The notes under the pieces: generated by a model
Told to the model about the DNA's origin: nothing
The model's database searches: none
Seen by the model: the letters and a program-made list of their open reading frames with translations, nothing else
Translations under genes and position numbers: made by a program
Part shown: piece after piece, positions 32,611 through 42,400 of the stretch
Layout: every line of letters begins with the position of its first letter
Position numbering within the stretch: position 1 is the first letter of the stretch
Source of the DNA: Allomyces arbusculus
Taxonomy: Eukaryota > Blastocladiomycota > Blastocladiomycetes > Blastocladiales > Blastocladiaceae
Assembly (NCBI GenBank): GCA_027604705.1
Contig: JADHYV010000019.1
Coordinates: 214,197-278,196 of the forward strand
Length of the DNA stretch: 64,000 nucleotides
Direction of reading: 5' to 3'

Positions 32611-33591
32611 ATGGTCCAAATCCCCGAAGACGAGCACAATCTCGACTGCGTCCTCGCCGCCAACCGCGAGTGGGCCGCTGAGGTCCGTGCGTCGCGCACC
32701 CACGATGCCTAGTCGTTGCGGCAACGCCAGTGTCCGCACGATCGCGAAGTCAACCGAGCTGACGCCTGTCTCGTCCTGTCATCGTTGATCGACGCCGTGT
32801 AGGTCGCGGCGGAGAACCCCGAGTTCTTCCACGAGCTCGCAATGGGCCAGCACCCGAAAATCCTATGGATCGGATGCTCCGACTCGCGCGTCGTACGTTT
32901 GCAAGCGTCTGCTCCCTGCCCGACCAACCGGTTGTGCACAAGTGCCAGCAGCGTGCTGATCCTGCTCGTTTTTCACTTGGGAAATAGCCGCCAAGCAAGA
33001 TCTGTAATCTCGACCCGGGATCCCTGTTTGTGCATCGTAACATTGCCAACGTACGCTCATGCTCTCGTCTGCACGTGTGCCGTCCTCCCCCACTCGGACC
33101 GCTTGCTGACGACGCGCGCCGCTCCTCCTCTTTCCCCTCTCCCCACTATCCAGGTCTGCCCGCACACCGATACGAACCTGCTCTCGGTCGTGCAATACGC
33201 CGTGGACTCGTTGAAAGTCGAGCACATCATTGTCGCAGGCCACTACGGGTGCGGCGGCGTGAACGCGGCCATGGACCCGCACCAGCACAATGGCGCAATC
33301 GACGACTGGCTCATGCACGTGCGCGACGTCTACCACGCGCACAAGAAGCGGCTCGATGCACTGCCCATCGAGTACCGCGGCCGGCTGCTCGTGGAACTGA
33401 ATGTCGTCAAGTCCTCGTTCAACTTGGCCTACATGTCGGTCGTGCAGTCGGCATGGGCGCGCGGCCAGAAATTGGCGATTCATGGCTGGATTTACCGGCT
33501 CGAGGACGGGATCTTGGAGGATCTGGGATTGATGATCGACGGGCCGGATAAGATCGATGAAGAGTACCGCATGTGTGCGGCCGAGCATTGA
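32611..33591 (+). CDS. Beta-class carbonic anhydrase 1
   Basis: Zinc enzyme interconverting CO2 and bicarbonate; no targeting signal is obvious, so probably cytosolic. Four exons, 32611-32682, 32803-32892, 32988-33050 and 33154-33591, all phase 0, give 220 aa, the usual length. Catalytic motifs are intact: CSDSR (Cys49, Asp51, Arg53) and GHYGCGG (His105, Cys108), which supply the zinc ligands and the Asp-Arg dyad. Also present are [25 protein letters not shown] and the C-terminal IHGWIYRLEDGILEDLGL. Intron positions match carbonic anhydrase 2 exactly. A DUF3429 gene lies between the two copies. Confidence 0.96.
33238..33342 (+). repeat. 105 nt block identical to 36445-36549
   Basis: Within the last exon of carbonic anhydrase 1, 105 consecutive bases around the zinc-binding GHYGCGG codons are identical to the paralogue, including all third positions, while flanking exon sequence differs. 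Confidence 0.95.
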
Positions 33592-34209
33592 AAGTGGCTG
33601 TTGTCGGCGTCGTTGGGCGTGTATATTTAGAGAACCGACGTGACGGTGCGGCGGCGGCCCGTGCTGGGTGCCGGTGCGCTCGGCCGCGACGGACGCGCCG
33701 GGCATCGGCGTGCCGAGTTGTGATTGGAGGTGAGGTGCCGTCGCTTGGTTTCGTTGGTCAATTTTGCTGTTTTGTCGTTGCTTCTACCCCCCCCCCCCCC
33801 TCCATCCGGACGCGTCAGTGCCCGGTCCCCATTCTCCACCTCTTGTACCATAGTGCCGCGCCCGTCGTTGGCGAGCTCCGCAAACATGTTTTGGCGTGTA
33901 TGTGTCCAGTCGCTGCTGTGCTTTTCTGCTCCAAACGGCGAGTAACCGTCAGATCTTCCGGTTGTGGCCAGCGTTGCTGCTTTCCTGTTCACGACCACAC
34001 TTCTGGTCTCGTTCCACGAAAAGGCCGTTGGTTCAAATCCCACCCACGCACGGCCTAAGCTGAACTCGATCGGACGCGTCGTCATCGGCGCCAGTGCGCT
34101 GGCTCCATTTTCACCCGCTCCTCGCGACCCCCATCCTGCACGCACGGCCAACACGACCATCCAATAACGACCGGCAACCACAACCACGCGCAAGATATCA
34201 ACCACCGCG
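33592..34209. other. Intergenic, carbonic anhydrase 1 to DUF3429 gene
   Basis: About 620 bp. It has a C run near 33787-33801, a block at 33815-33940 resembling the 3' flank of carbonic anhydrase 2, and a tRNA B-box-like string near 34030 for which no cloverleaf could be drawn. Confidence 0.4.
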
Positions 34210-35141
34210 ATGATGCTGACTGCCCGCACGATGCTCCGCCCGGCATGGGCCATGGCTCCGCTGCCCAGCCGCGCGACCCTCAGCCGCACGATGGCGCTGT
34301 CCGCGACGCGATCGGCATACAACTCCACGCCCATGATGATGCGCCACGTTGCGCGGCGCGGCACGGCCACGGACGTGCGCAAGGAAGATGGCAGCGTGCC
34401 GCCAGCGTCCGTGACACCGCGCGCTGTGCGTGCCCAGCTGCCCCCATGCTCCGTCGATTCTCGAGACTACCTCTCACGCACGCGCCTTTGTTCGACCTGT
34501 AGAACGCGCCAATCTCGCTCGACCTGAGCGCGGTCCCAACGACACCCAAAATGCTCGGTCTCGCGGGGCTGATCCCATTCGCCGGGGCAACCGTCGGCGC
34601 GTGGACGTGTGTGGGCGCCGACGACATCATCGCGTTCCAGCTTGTCGAGGCCACGTACGGCGCGTCGATCTTGGCGTTTATGGGCGCGGTGCACTGGGGC
34701 ACGGCCATGGCGCACGAAGGCGGTGTGTACCTACCTTCGCGTCGTGCCCCCAATCTGCGTCAATGTCCCAAAATTCTGACCACCCGAGAATTGATAGTCA
34801 CCGATACGTCCACCCTCTCGAAACGCTACGCTCTCTCGGTCCTGCCCTCGCTCATCGGATGGGCGACGCTGTCGATGCCCGCGGATATCGCGCTCGCGAC
34901 GCAACTCGCCGCGTTCAATGCGTTGCTCTACGCGGACGTGCGCGCGTGGCGCCACGGCAGTGTCCCGCGGTGGTACCCGAACCTGCGTATTTGGCTGACG
35001 GGGATCGTCTCGGCGTGCTTGGGCGCGACGTGGCTCGCGCGGTTCCGCGAGAAACGCGCGCGCGCGGCCGAAGTGGCCGCGGCGGCGGCGACGGTGACCG
35101 CGGTCGCGGGGGGGTTGGAGGTGGAGGTGGTGGACAAGTGA
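34210..35141 (+). CDS. TMEM69/DUF3429 mitochondrial membrane protein
   Basis: Function unknown; the family is small multi-pass proteins found in bacteria and mitochondria. Three exons, 34210-34425, 34503-34722 and 34798-35141, give 259 aa. The N-terminus (MMLTARTMLRPAWAMAP, many Arg and Ser and no acidic residue for over 50 residues) is a good mitochondrial presequence. The DUF3429 core follows: KMLGLAGLIPFAGATVGAW, YGASILAFMGAVHWGTAM and RYALSVLPSLIGWATL, then two further helices and an Arg/Lys/Ala-rich C-terminus. The second intron is a multiple of three and also open, so an unspliced form would stay in frame. It lies between the two carbonic anhydrase paralogues. Confidence 0.82.
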
Positions 35142-35794
35142 GTAGATAGGGAGGAGCGTGCGGCGCAGGGGGCAAGCAAGCGTCGCGGGTGCAAATGAGA
35201 GGAATTTTGATCGGGGTTTTATTGATACCTACGGATATTTGATGTCCGGTCGGTGCCTCCCTCGGGCGACCCCGCAAGGGGCGGACTCTGCCACCGGCCT
35301 GGGGCCAAGGACCCGACCAACGGGCATGTCGCTCCCATCGTCAACTGTGGAGTGGCTTCGATGCCAGTTCCTATCGTCCGTTTCCGCCTCGAACCACACC
35401 TGGTGCCCGCTCGATTCTCGATCAGCACAGCGCCCGCGCGCCTCTCTTGTGTCACTGGCCAGGGACAGAAGCTCCTTCCGTCTGAAATGCTACGCGCCTC
35501 CACCACCGCCACCACCTGCCACCACCAGACTCGCTTTGCCTCCCAACAGCGGAACCCGACGACGCTCACGCGCGTGCGCGACGCGTCCATGATTCGGAGA
35601 AACCAGGAAACCAGCCTGGCCACCTTTGCCCCTGGGTCCTGACGGGTCCTGGCCGCGACGCTGCGGCTCTCCGTCTCCACCAACCCATACAAGTATAGTT
35701 CGCCGTGAGACCGCGCCGACCTCTCCGGCGACCGAGCAAGCACCACCACGGCGGCCAACTGCACCTGCCCCGTCAACCAGCTCCTCCCTGCACC
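35142..35794. other. Intergenic, 5' flank of carbonic anhydrase 2
   Basis: About 650 bp between the DUF3429 gene and carbonic anhydrase 2. No gene or defined promoter motif seen. Confidence 0.4.
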
Positions 35795-36797
35795 ATGGCT
35801 CATTTCCCCTCCGGCGAGCACGATCTCGACAGCGTCCTGGCCGCCAACCGCGCATGGGCCGCCAGGGTATGTGAGCGCCTGGCTGCACCCATCACCACCA
35901 GCAGCAACAGCACCTGCGCCAGCGTATGCCTGTAAGACTGGCCCGCGGACCCAGCCTCACTCCGTCCTCCGTCACGTCGTTGCCGGCTGACCACGTTTAG
36001 GTCGCGGCAGAGGACCCCAACTTTTTCCATGAGCTCGCCCGGGGCCAGCACCCGAAAATCCTGTGGATCGGGTGTTCCGACTCGCGCGTCGTACGTTGCA
36101 ACGTCTCTTAAAACCTCGGCGATGCGGTCGCGCACGAGAGTACTGCCTGCGCTCTGCCGCGTTGCTGACCCTTGTTCATCTTTCGCGCTTCGGGCGTATG
36201 AATAGCCGCCGAGCGAAATCTGCGACCTGCACCCGGGATCGCTGTTTGTGCATCGTAACATTGCCAATGTACGCCTTCGCCCGCCGTCAACGCTGCTGCG
36301 CGTCCTCGCTTATCGCTGACGCTCCGCTCCCCCGCACTCTCCACTCCACCGACCACCAGGTGTGCCCGCACAGCGACACGAACCTGCTCTCGGTCGTGCA
36401 ATACGCCGTGCAAGAGCTGAAAGTGGAGCACATTGTCGTGGCGGGCCACTACGGGTGCGGCGGCGTGAACGCGGCCATGGACCCGCACCAGCACAATGGC
36501 GCAATCGACGACTGGCTCATGCACGTGCGCGACGTCTACCACGCGCACCGGAAGCAGCTGGCCGCGGTCCCGCTCGAGTTGCGCGCCAACTTGCTCGTGG
36601 AAGTGAATGTCGCCAAGTCGGTGCTCAACTTGGCGCACACGTCGATCGTGCAGACGGCGTGGGCGCACGGGCAGAAACTCGTGATTCATGGCTGGGTCTA
36701 CCAGCTCGAGGACGGGATCTTGAAGGATCTCGGGCTGCGGATCGATGGGCTGGACAAGATTGATGAAGAGTACCGCCTGTGCGCGGCTGAGGAGTAG
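35795..36797 (+). CDS. Beta-class carbonic anhydrase 2 (paralogue)
   Basis: Same reaction as carbonic anhydrase 1. Four exons, 35795-35866, 36001-36090, 36206-36268 and 36360-36797, have exactly the lengths of the paralogue's exons (72, 90, 63 and 438 nt) and give 220 aa. CSDSR and GHYGCGG are intact, with [20 protein letters not shown] closer to the usual family sequence than in copy 1. The proteins differ mainly at the N-terminus and in the last 70 residues. Both are intact and probably active. Distinct upstream regions leave room for different expression, for example CO2-dependent, but the sequence does not show this. Confidence 0.96.
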
Positions 36798-37693
36798 GTA
36801 GTGGTGGTGGTCGTCGTCGTCATCGTGATGATGGGAGAGACGGTATGGTGGCACGCGTCGGTGCGCGCAGACGCCGACGCAACGGGTGGGACGGGCGGCT
36901 GGTTTTGGCGTGACGATGGGACGGCGTGTGGTTTGCACCACTGTACGACCACCGCGTACGCCACTGATAGCTTGTCATTTCGTTCTCTTTTTTCTTTTGC
37001 TTTTGCTTCGTTGTCACCCTTTGCTCGTCGTCGTTATTCCACCACGCGTGCGCCCAGTCGCGCTGGTTGAAGCCTATGTCCGGCTCCTCATTCCCCACCG
37101 TTTGTATCATGATGCCGCTGCTGTCGGCTCCCGTCCGCGGCGGGCACTGTAAACATGCTTTTTTGTCTACCATGTGTCATTTCCTTGTCGCTGCTGTGCG
37201 GCTGTGCTCCGAAGACATCAGAATCCCATCAACCGGTGGACATCGCCGCGCGTACGAGAGTTGGTTGTGTTGGTTGGCCGCCGACCCTGCCCAAAGGCCG
37301 GCGCGGTCACGTCCCCGCACGTGTGCAAGGAAGCGGGCGTTTGCGGGCGGTGCCCGGGAAATTCCGTTTGCAGCGGGCGAACCCCAGGAGAGGCTTGCGA
37401 TCACTCCCCAACCGCCTTTCGGCCAGCCTTGCCACACACCGACCCACGGCCAAGGACCCGAACGACCACACCGACGCTGCTGCCGCTCCCGTCAAGCTCG
37501 AGTATCCGCTGCCAGCTCCTCTTGCTCGCCTTGGACCCCCCGCCCTGCCAGCGCCAACGAACAGTTTTTGGCCATCCGCTCCGCCTGCACCAGCAAATCC
37601 GCTCGCTGCAAGTCCCCGGCACCTCGTTCGCCGCCCAATCCCGCGCGCCAATCTGCCAATACCTCACCCGACCGACCAACCCGTTGAACGACC
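36798..37693. other. Intergenic, carbonic anhydrase 2 to BCKDHB
   Basis: About 900 bp. The part at 36970-37215 is T-rich and aligns in places with the 3' flank of carbonic anhydrase 1. The rest is the BCKDHB 5' flank; no core-promoter motif recognised. Confidence 0.4.
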
Positions 37694-39036
37694 ATGGCCT
37701 CGCTGTTCCGCCCCGCCACGGCCTCGCTGCGCCGTCTCGCCACGACCAACGCTCGCCAGGTACGTTTGTACCAGCCGGCGCCAGTTCATGGCACCAGAAC
37801 CGACCCTGACGGCCTGTTGTTCGTATCCAGCTCCATGCCACGGCACGCCTGCAGGCCGAGAACCCGCCGCCCGCCGAGGGGTTCATGCCGGGTGTCGCGC
37901 ACTCGAAGCTGATCCGTGGCACGCCCGAACTCGCGCTCGCCACGCCCGACTTGCCCGCACACATTGCCAAGGACGGCCAAACGACGAAGATGAACCTGTT
38001 CCAGGCCGTTAACAATGCCATGGACACAGCGTTGGGCACGGACGAGAAGGCTGGTGCGTATTGCTGCGAATACTTCCTTTTTGCGTGGATCGTTCTCGAT
38101 TTCTCACTTAGCAATGAATCTCGTCTAGTCGTCTTTGGCGAGGACGTGGCCTTTGGCGGCGTCTTCCGGTGCACGATCGGGCTCGCCGAAAAATACGGCC
38201 GCGACCGCGTCTTCAACACGCCGCTCACCGAACAGGGTATCGCCGGGTTCGGGATCGGGCTCGCCGCCGCGGGCCACACGGCGATTGCCGAAATCCAATT
38301 CGCCGACTACGTGTTCCCGGCGTTCGACCAGCTCGTCAACGAAGCCGCCAAGTACCGGTACCGGTCGGGCGACCAGTTCAACGTCGGTGGGCTGACCGTT
38401 CGCATGCCCGCCATGGCCGTCGGCCACGGTGGCCACTACCACTCGCAGTCGCCCGAGGCCTACTTTGCGCACACGCCCGGAATCAAGTTTGTCGTGCCCC
38501 GCTCGCCGATTCAGGCCAAGGGCCTCCTGCTCGCGTCGATTCGTGATAAGAACCCCGTGATTTTCATGGAACCCAAGATCCTCTACCGCGCCGCCGTCGA
38601 ACAAGTGCCCGTCGACGACTACGAGTTGCCGTTGGGCAAAGCCGAGGTGCTCAAGGAGGGTAAGGACGTGACCGTGATCGGGTGGGGCTCGCAGCTCTAC
38701 ATTCTCGAGAACGCGATTCAAATGGCCGAGGAGAAGCACCCAGGTCTGTCGTGCGAGTTGATTGACTTGCGCACGATCGCGCCGTGGGATGTGGAGACGG
38801 TCGTCAACTCGGTCAACAAGACGGGCCGGCTCGTGATCGCGCACGAGGCGCCCCTGACGGGCGGGTTTGCGGGCGAGATCGCGGCGACCGTCCAGGACAA
38901 GTGCTTCTTGCGGCTGGAAGCGCCCGTGCAGCGCGTGTGCGGCTGGGATACGCCGTTCCCGCTCGTGTTTGAGAAGTTTTATGTCCCGGATATTATTCGG
39001 TGCTACGAGGGGATTCGCAAGGCCATCGAGTACTAA
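37694..39036 (+). CDS. BCKDHB: Branched-chain 2-oxoacid dehydrogenase E1 beta subunit, mitochondrial
   Basis: Thiamine-diphosphate enzyme subunit that, with E1 alpha, decarboxylates the 2-oxoacids of Leu, Ile and Val in the mitochondrial matrix. Three exons, 37694-37759, 37831-38053 and 38129-39036, give 398 aa, the family norm. The Arg/Ser/Thr-rich presequence [17 protein letters not shown] is clear. E1-beta motifs: [55 protein letters not shown] and [20 protein letters not shown], with the C-terminal transketolase fold ([33 protein letters not shown]). The GGVFRCT motif and HYHSQSPE favour BCKDHB over pyruvate dehydrogenase beta. The E1 alpha partner is not in this window. Confidence 0.96.
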
Positions 39037-39404
39037 GGCGGCAGCAGGGTCGGTCCGTGGTGGGCCAGTGTTCATTGTGGATGTTTTTTTTCTTGTAGCT
39101 GGTCTTTGCGATTGTTTTCCTAGTTCGCTAAAACACATTTTGTCCATTGTGTCGTGTCGCGTCCGGTCCCATCCGGTCTGTCAGGTCCTCCATTCTTTGG
39201 CCTCCATGCTTTGGTTTCATTCGAACTGACCTTGTTGAAGCTGGCAACGATGAACAAGTCCGAAAGCGTGCAAATTGCATTTCATTCCCTCACCTTGATT
39301 GAACCCAGTCCCACGAAACAGTCTGCTCCACGGTGCCATGTGCCTCTCCACCCACTCATTCCGTCGCCGTCCTTGCGCTCCCTTCACACATCGTTGCCAC
39401 GCGC
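39037..39404. other. Convergent intergenic region
   Basis: About 370 bp between the 3' ends of BCKDHB and the receptor gene. The first half is T-rich. No gene seen. Confidence 0.4.
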
Positions 39405-42400
39405 TCATGACGGCCCCAACTGCATCGACCCACCAATCGACGCCGACCCGCTAATCGACGCCGACCCACCCCAATCCTCATCGTCCTCAAACCCTTCGCC
39501 ATCCGGATCGTCCTCGTCCTCATCAAAGAACTCGCGCGGCGTGCACAAGTCGGTCAGCCACGCGGCCCACTGCTGGAACACGTCGTCGTACCGCGTGCGC
39601 AACCACCACATTTGGTGGTGCGCGATACTGAGCTTGAGGCAATTACCGGGCAAGATGCGCAGCCTGCAGTGTGCAAGCGGGATCACGTCGGCCTCGATGG
39701 GCTACATAATATGGTCGTGGTGGTCAGGATCACAGAAAACATGCAAAGCAGACACAAGAAGCAAACTCGTACTTGCGGCGACCGCGACACCACCACATGT
39801 TCCGTCAGCGGGAACAAGTGCACGTACATGGTCTGGTACTGCGCGCGCAGGAACCCGCGACTGCCCTTGCGCACCTGGAACACGTCGCGCACCGGGTCCG
39901 GCCCAAGCGCTGGCACCTGCTCCTCCGGCTGCTCCTCGTTAGCCTCTGGCACGACCGGCACCGTGCCATTCGGCAACGGCCCGGACATGGACGAGGACGG
40001 TAGAGTCCCGCTCTGATCCTCCGGGTCATTCGACCCGTGCCGGTTGCGCCCGCTCCCGCCCGACGCTCCCAGCAAATTCCCTTGACTCGAGATCGTGTTG
40101 TTGCTCGCGCCCGTGGGACTCGCAATCGACACGGAGCGCCGGTTCCCGGCCGCCGCGGCGGCACTTGGCGCGCCGCGACGCCCGCCCTGGGTGAGCGCCG
40201 CGGTCGAATTGCCCACGGACCCGGCAGTCAAGTTACCCGACGACGCGCCCGTGGCCGACGCGACCGTGGAGGCGTTCGCAAGCGCCGCGGCCCCCGTGGT
40301 CGACGTGGCGGCGGCCCCGGATATCCGCCGCCACCAGGAATCCTGCTTCTGCTGCTGTTCCTTTGAATAGTGTGCGGCGACACGCTGCCGCGCGCGGGAC
40401 GACGTGCCGGCCCGCCGCGACCCGGACCGCGAACTAGACGTCCCTCGCCCAGCACGCGACACGCCCTTGGCCGCATTCGTGGCCCGGTGGTTCAACGCGT
40501 CCATGTTGTTCAAGTCCGGACGGAAGATGGCGATGTGCACCTTGTCGAGGAACAGTTGCGCGGTGATGAACCCATTGATGATGACGATCGCGCCGGCTTT
40601 CACGCCAAATGACAGACCGGGCGGGGTCGCGGGCAGCATGACGACGGTGGCGGCCGCACCAGCGACAACGACCATCGTATACACGCAGACGGCGATGCGC
40701 GTGGATTCACGGAAAGCGCCCTGCGCGCCGCGCGTCTGGATGGCCAAGACGACTGCGGCAATGATCAGGGATACGTTGTAGGCGCCCATGAGGCCGAGGA
40801 AGACGGGCGCGCCCGACCGCATCCCGCACGTCCAGTACCGGTAGGTCGGCATTTCGATCAGCGACGGGACCGGTGGGGATAAGGTCGTCCAGAGAACGAG
40901 CAGGATCACTTGGCCAGTGAAGAGCGCGAGCGAGTACCGCGCCATGGCCAGGTCTGACAAACCGCCGACACGGCCGCGTTTGCGCGCGCCGAAAATGAAC
41001 GAGATGCGCAGGGTCTTGGTGATCAGGTTGCCGAGGACCAGAACCAGGCTAAGCAGGAGCGTCCAGATTTGCGCGGTGCAGGTCGCGACCGTCGGCTGGC
41101 CCACGGTCAGGGGCACGACAGCGTACCCGACGAGCAGCCCCGTGCAGATGAGCATACAGAACATGTAAGACGACGCGCGCACGACGGGCGTCGACCGGAA
41201 CACCGTCAGCACGCCCATGACAAACAGCGTCAGCACTGCCAAAGTCCCCGCGACCGAGAGGGCGCCCACGACACCAGGGTGCGAGTAGTCGAGGAAGAAT
41301 CGCGGCGCTGGTTGGTAGACGACGTCAGCCCATGACGCCGTCAATACACTGCCCGTGCTCGACACGGCCGGGATCGTCCAGGTACTGGCAGCACCCATCT
41401 GTTGCGAAACGGCGGGCACGACCGATTCGAGCGCGCTTGCTTCGATAAACGACTGGTTCGGGCCGCGCACTGAGACGGTCACGTTGGCGGCACGGTCAAC
41501 GATCGTGATGCGCCGGATCACCGGGTCGCCGAGCGCCGTGACCGCGGGCGTGCTTGCGAGCAGGACCTTGACTTGTGCGGCAACCGCCTCGGCGGCTGCC
41601 GTCACCGGGTCCACGGTGCGGCGGCGGCGCAGCGACGTGACGTTCCCACTCAGCCGAATGAGCAACGAAATCGCGTCATTGTACCCGGCACGCATCGAGC
41701 AGTCGAGTCCATCAAAGTCCGGGAGGCACTGGCAGACATTGGGCGCGACACAAGTACCCTGCCCTGCAAAGCAACCCTGCGAGCACGTCGGCAGCGCACA
41801 AACAGGTGCACCATTCACGACCGTGACAATCCGCGGCGGCGTGCACGGCTGCAGCGTGACTTTGTCGGTCAAGTTGAATGATGACGCCGGGTATCGCTCG
41901 TTTTGCGAGAGCACTTGCACCTGGTACGTGCCCGGCGGACCCATCAGCTGCAGGTCCTTGAACGTGGTAGATCCGTCGAGAATCGCCTTGGACACTTCGC
42001 CCGCGAGCGTCACGTCGCTCGGCAAGGTCGCGTTCGCGTCGACGGGTACCACCACGACTTGCAGCAGGAACGTTTCATCGACCATCGTAGCCACGCTCTG
42101 CGCGTAAGCGTCAATCGCGACGACCGAGAATGCGCCGAGTGTGTCGCCCGAATACGTCTGCGCATTGGGCGGGACAAACTTGCTGCCTTGGCCGACGGGC
42201 CCTGAGGCGACCTGCAGCGACATGGGCTGCGACGCAACGTCGGGTCCCTGGCCCGTTAGCGCCGAGTTGCCAATAAACGTGTTGCTCGCGACGCCTGTGA
42301 TCGGTTCCGTCCCATCGGTCGCGTAAATGGCTCCACCGCGCTTGGCCAAGTTCTTGGAAAACACGTTGCGCAAAATCGCGGCATTCGCCGCGAGCCCGCC

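Noticed and set aside
33955-34060. tRNA-like signals: a B-box-like GGTTCAAATCCCACC and a TGGCCAGCG A-box-like string
   Set aside because: Spacing and an approximate T-arm are present, but no 7 bp acceptor stem or good anticodon arm forms, with or without an intron. At most a decayed tRNA; a tRNAscan-SE run would settle it.
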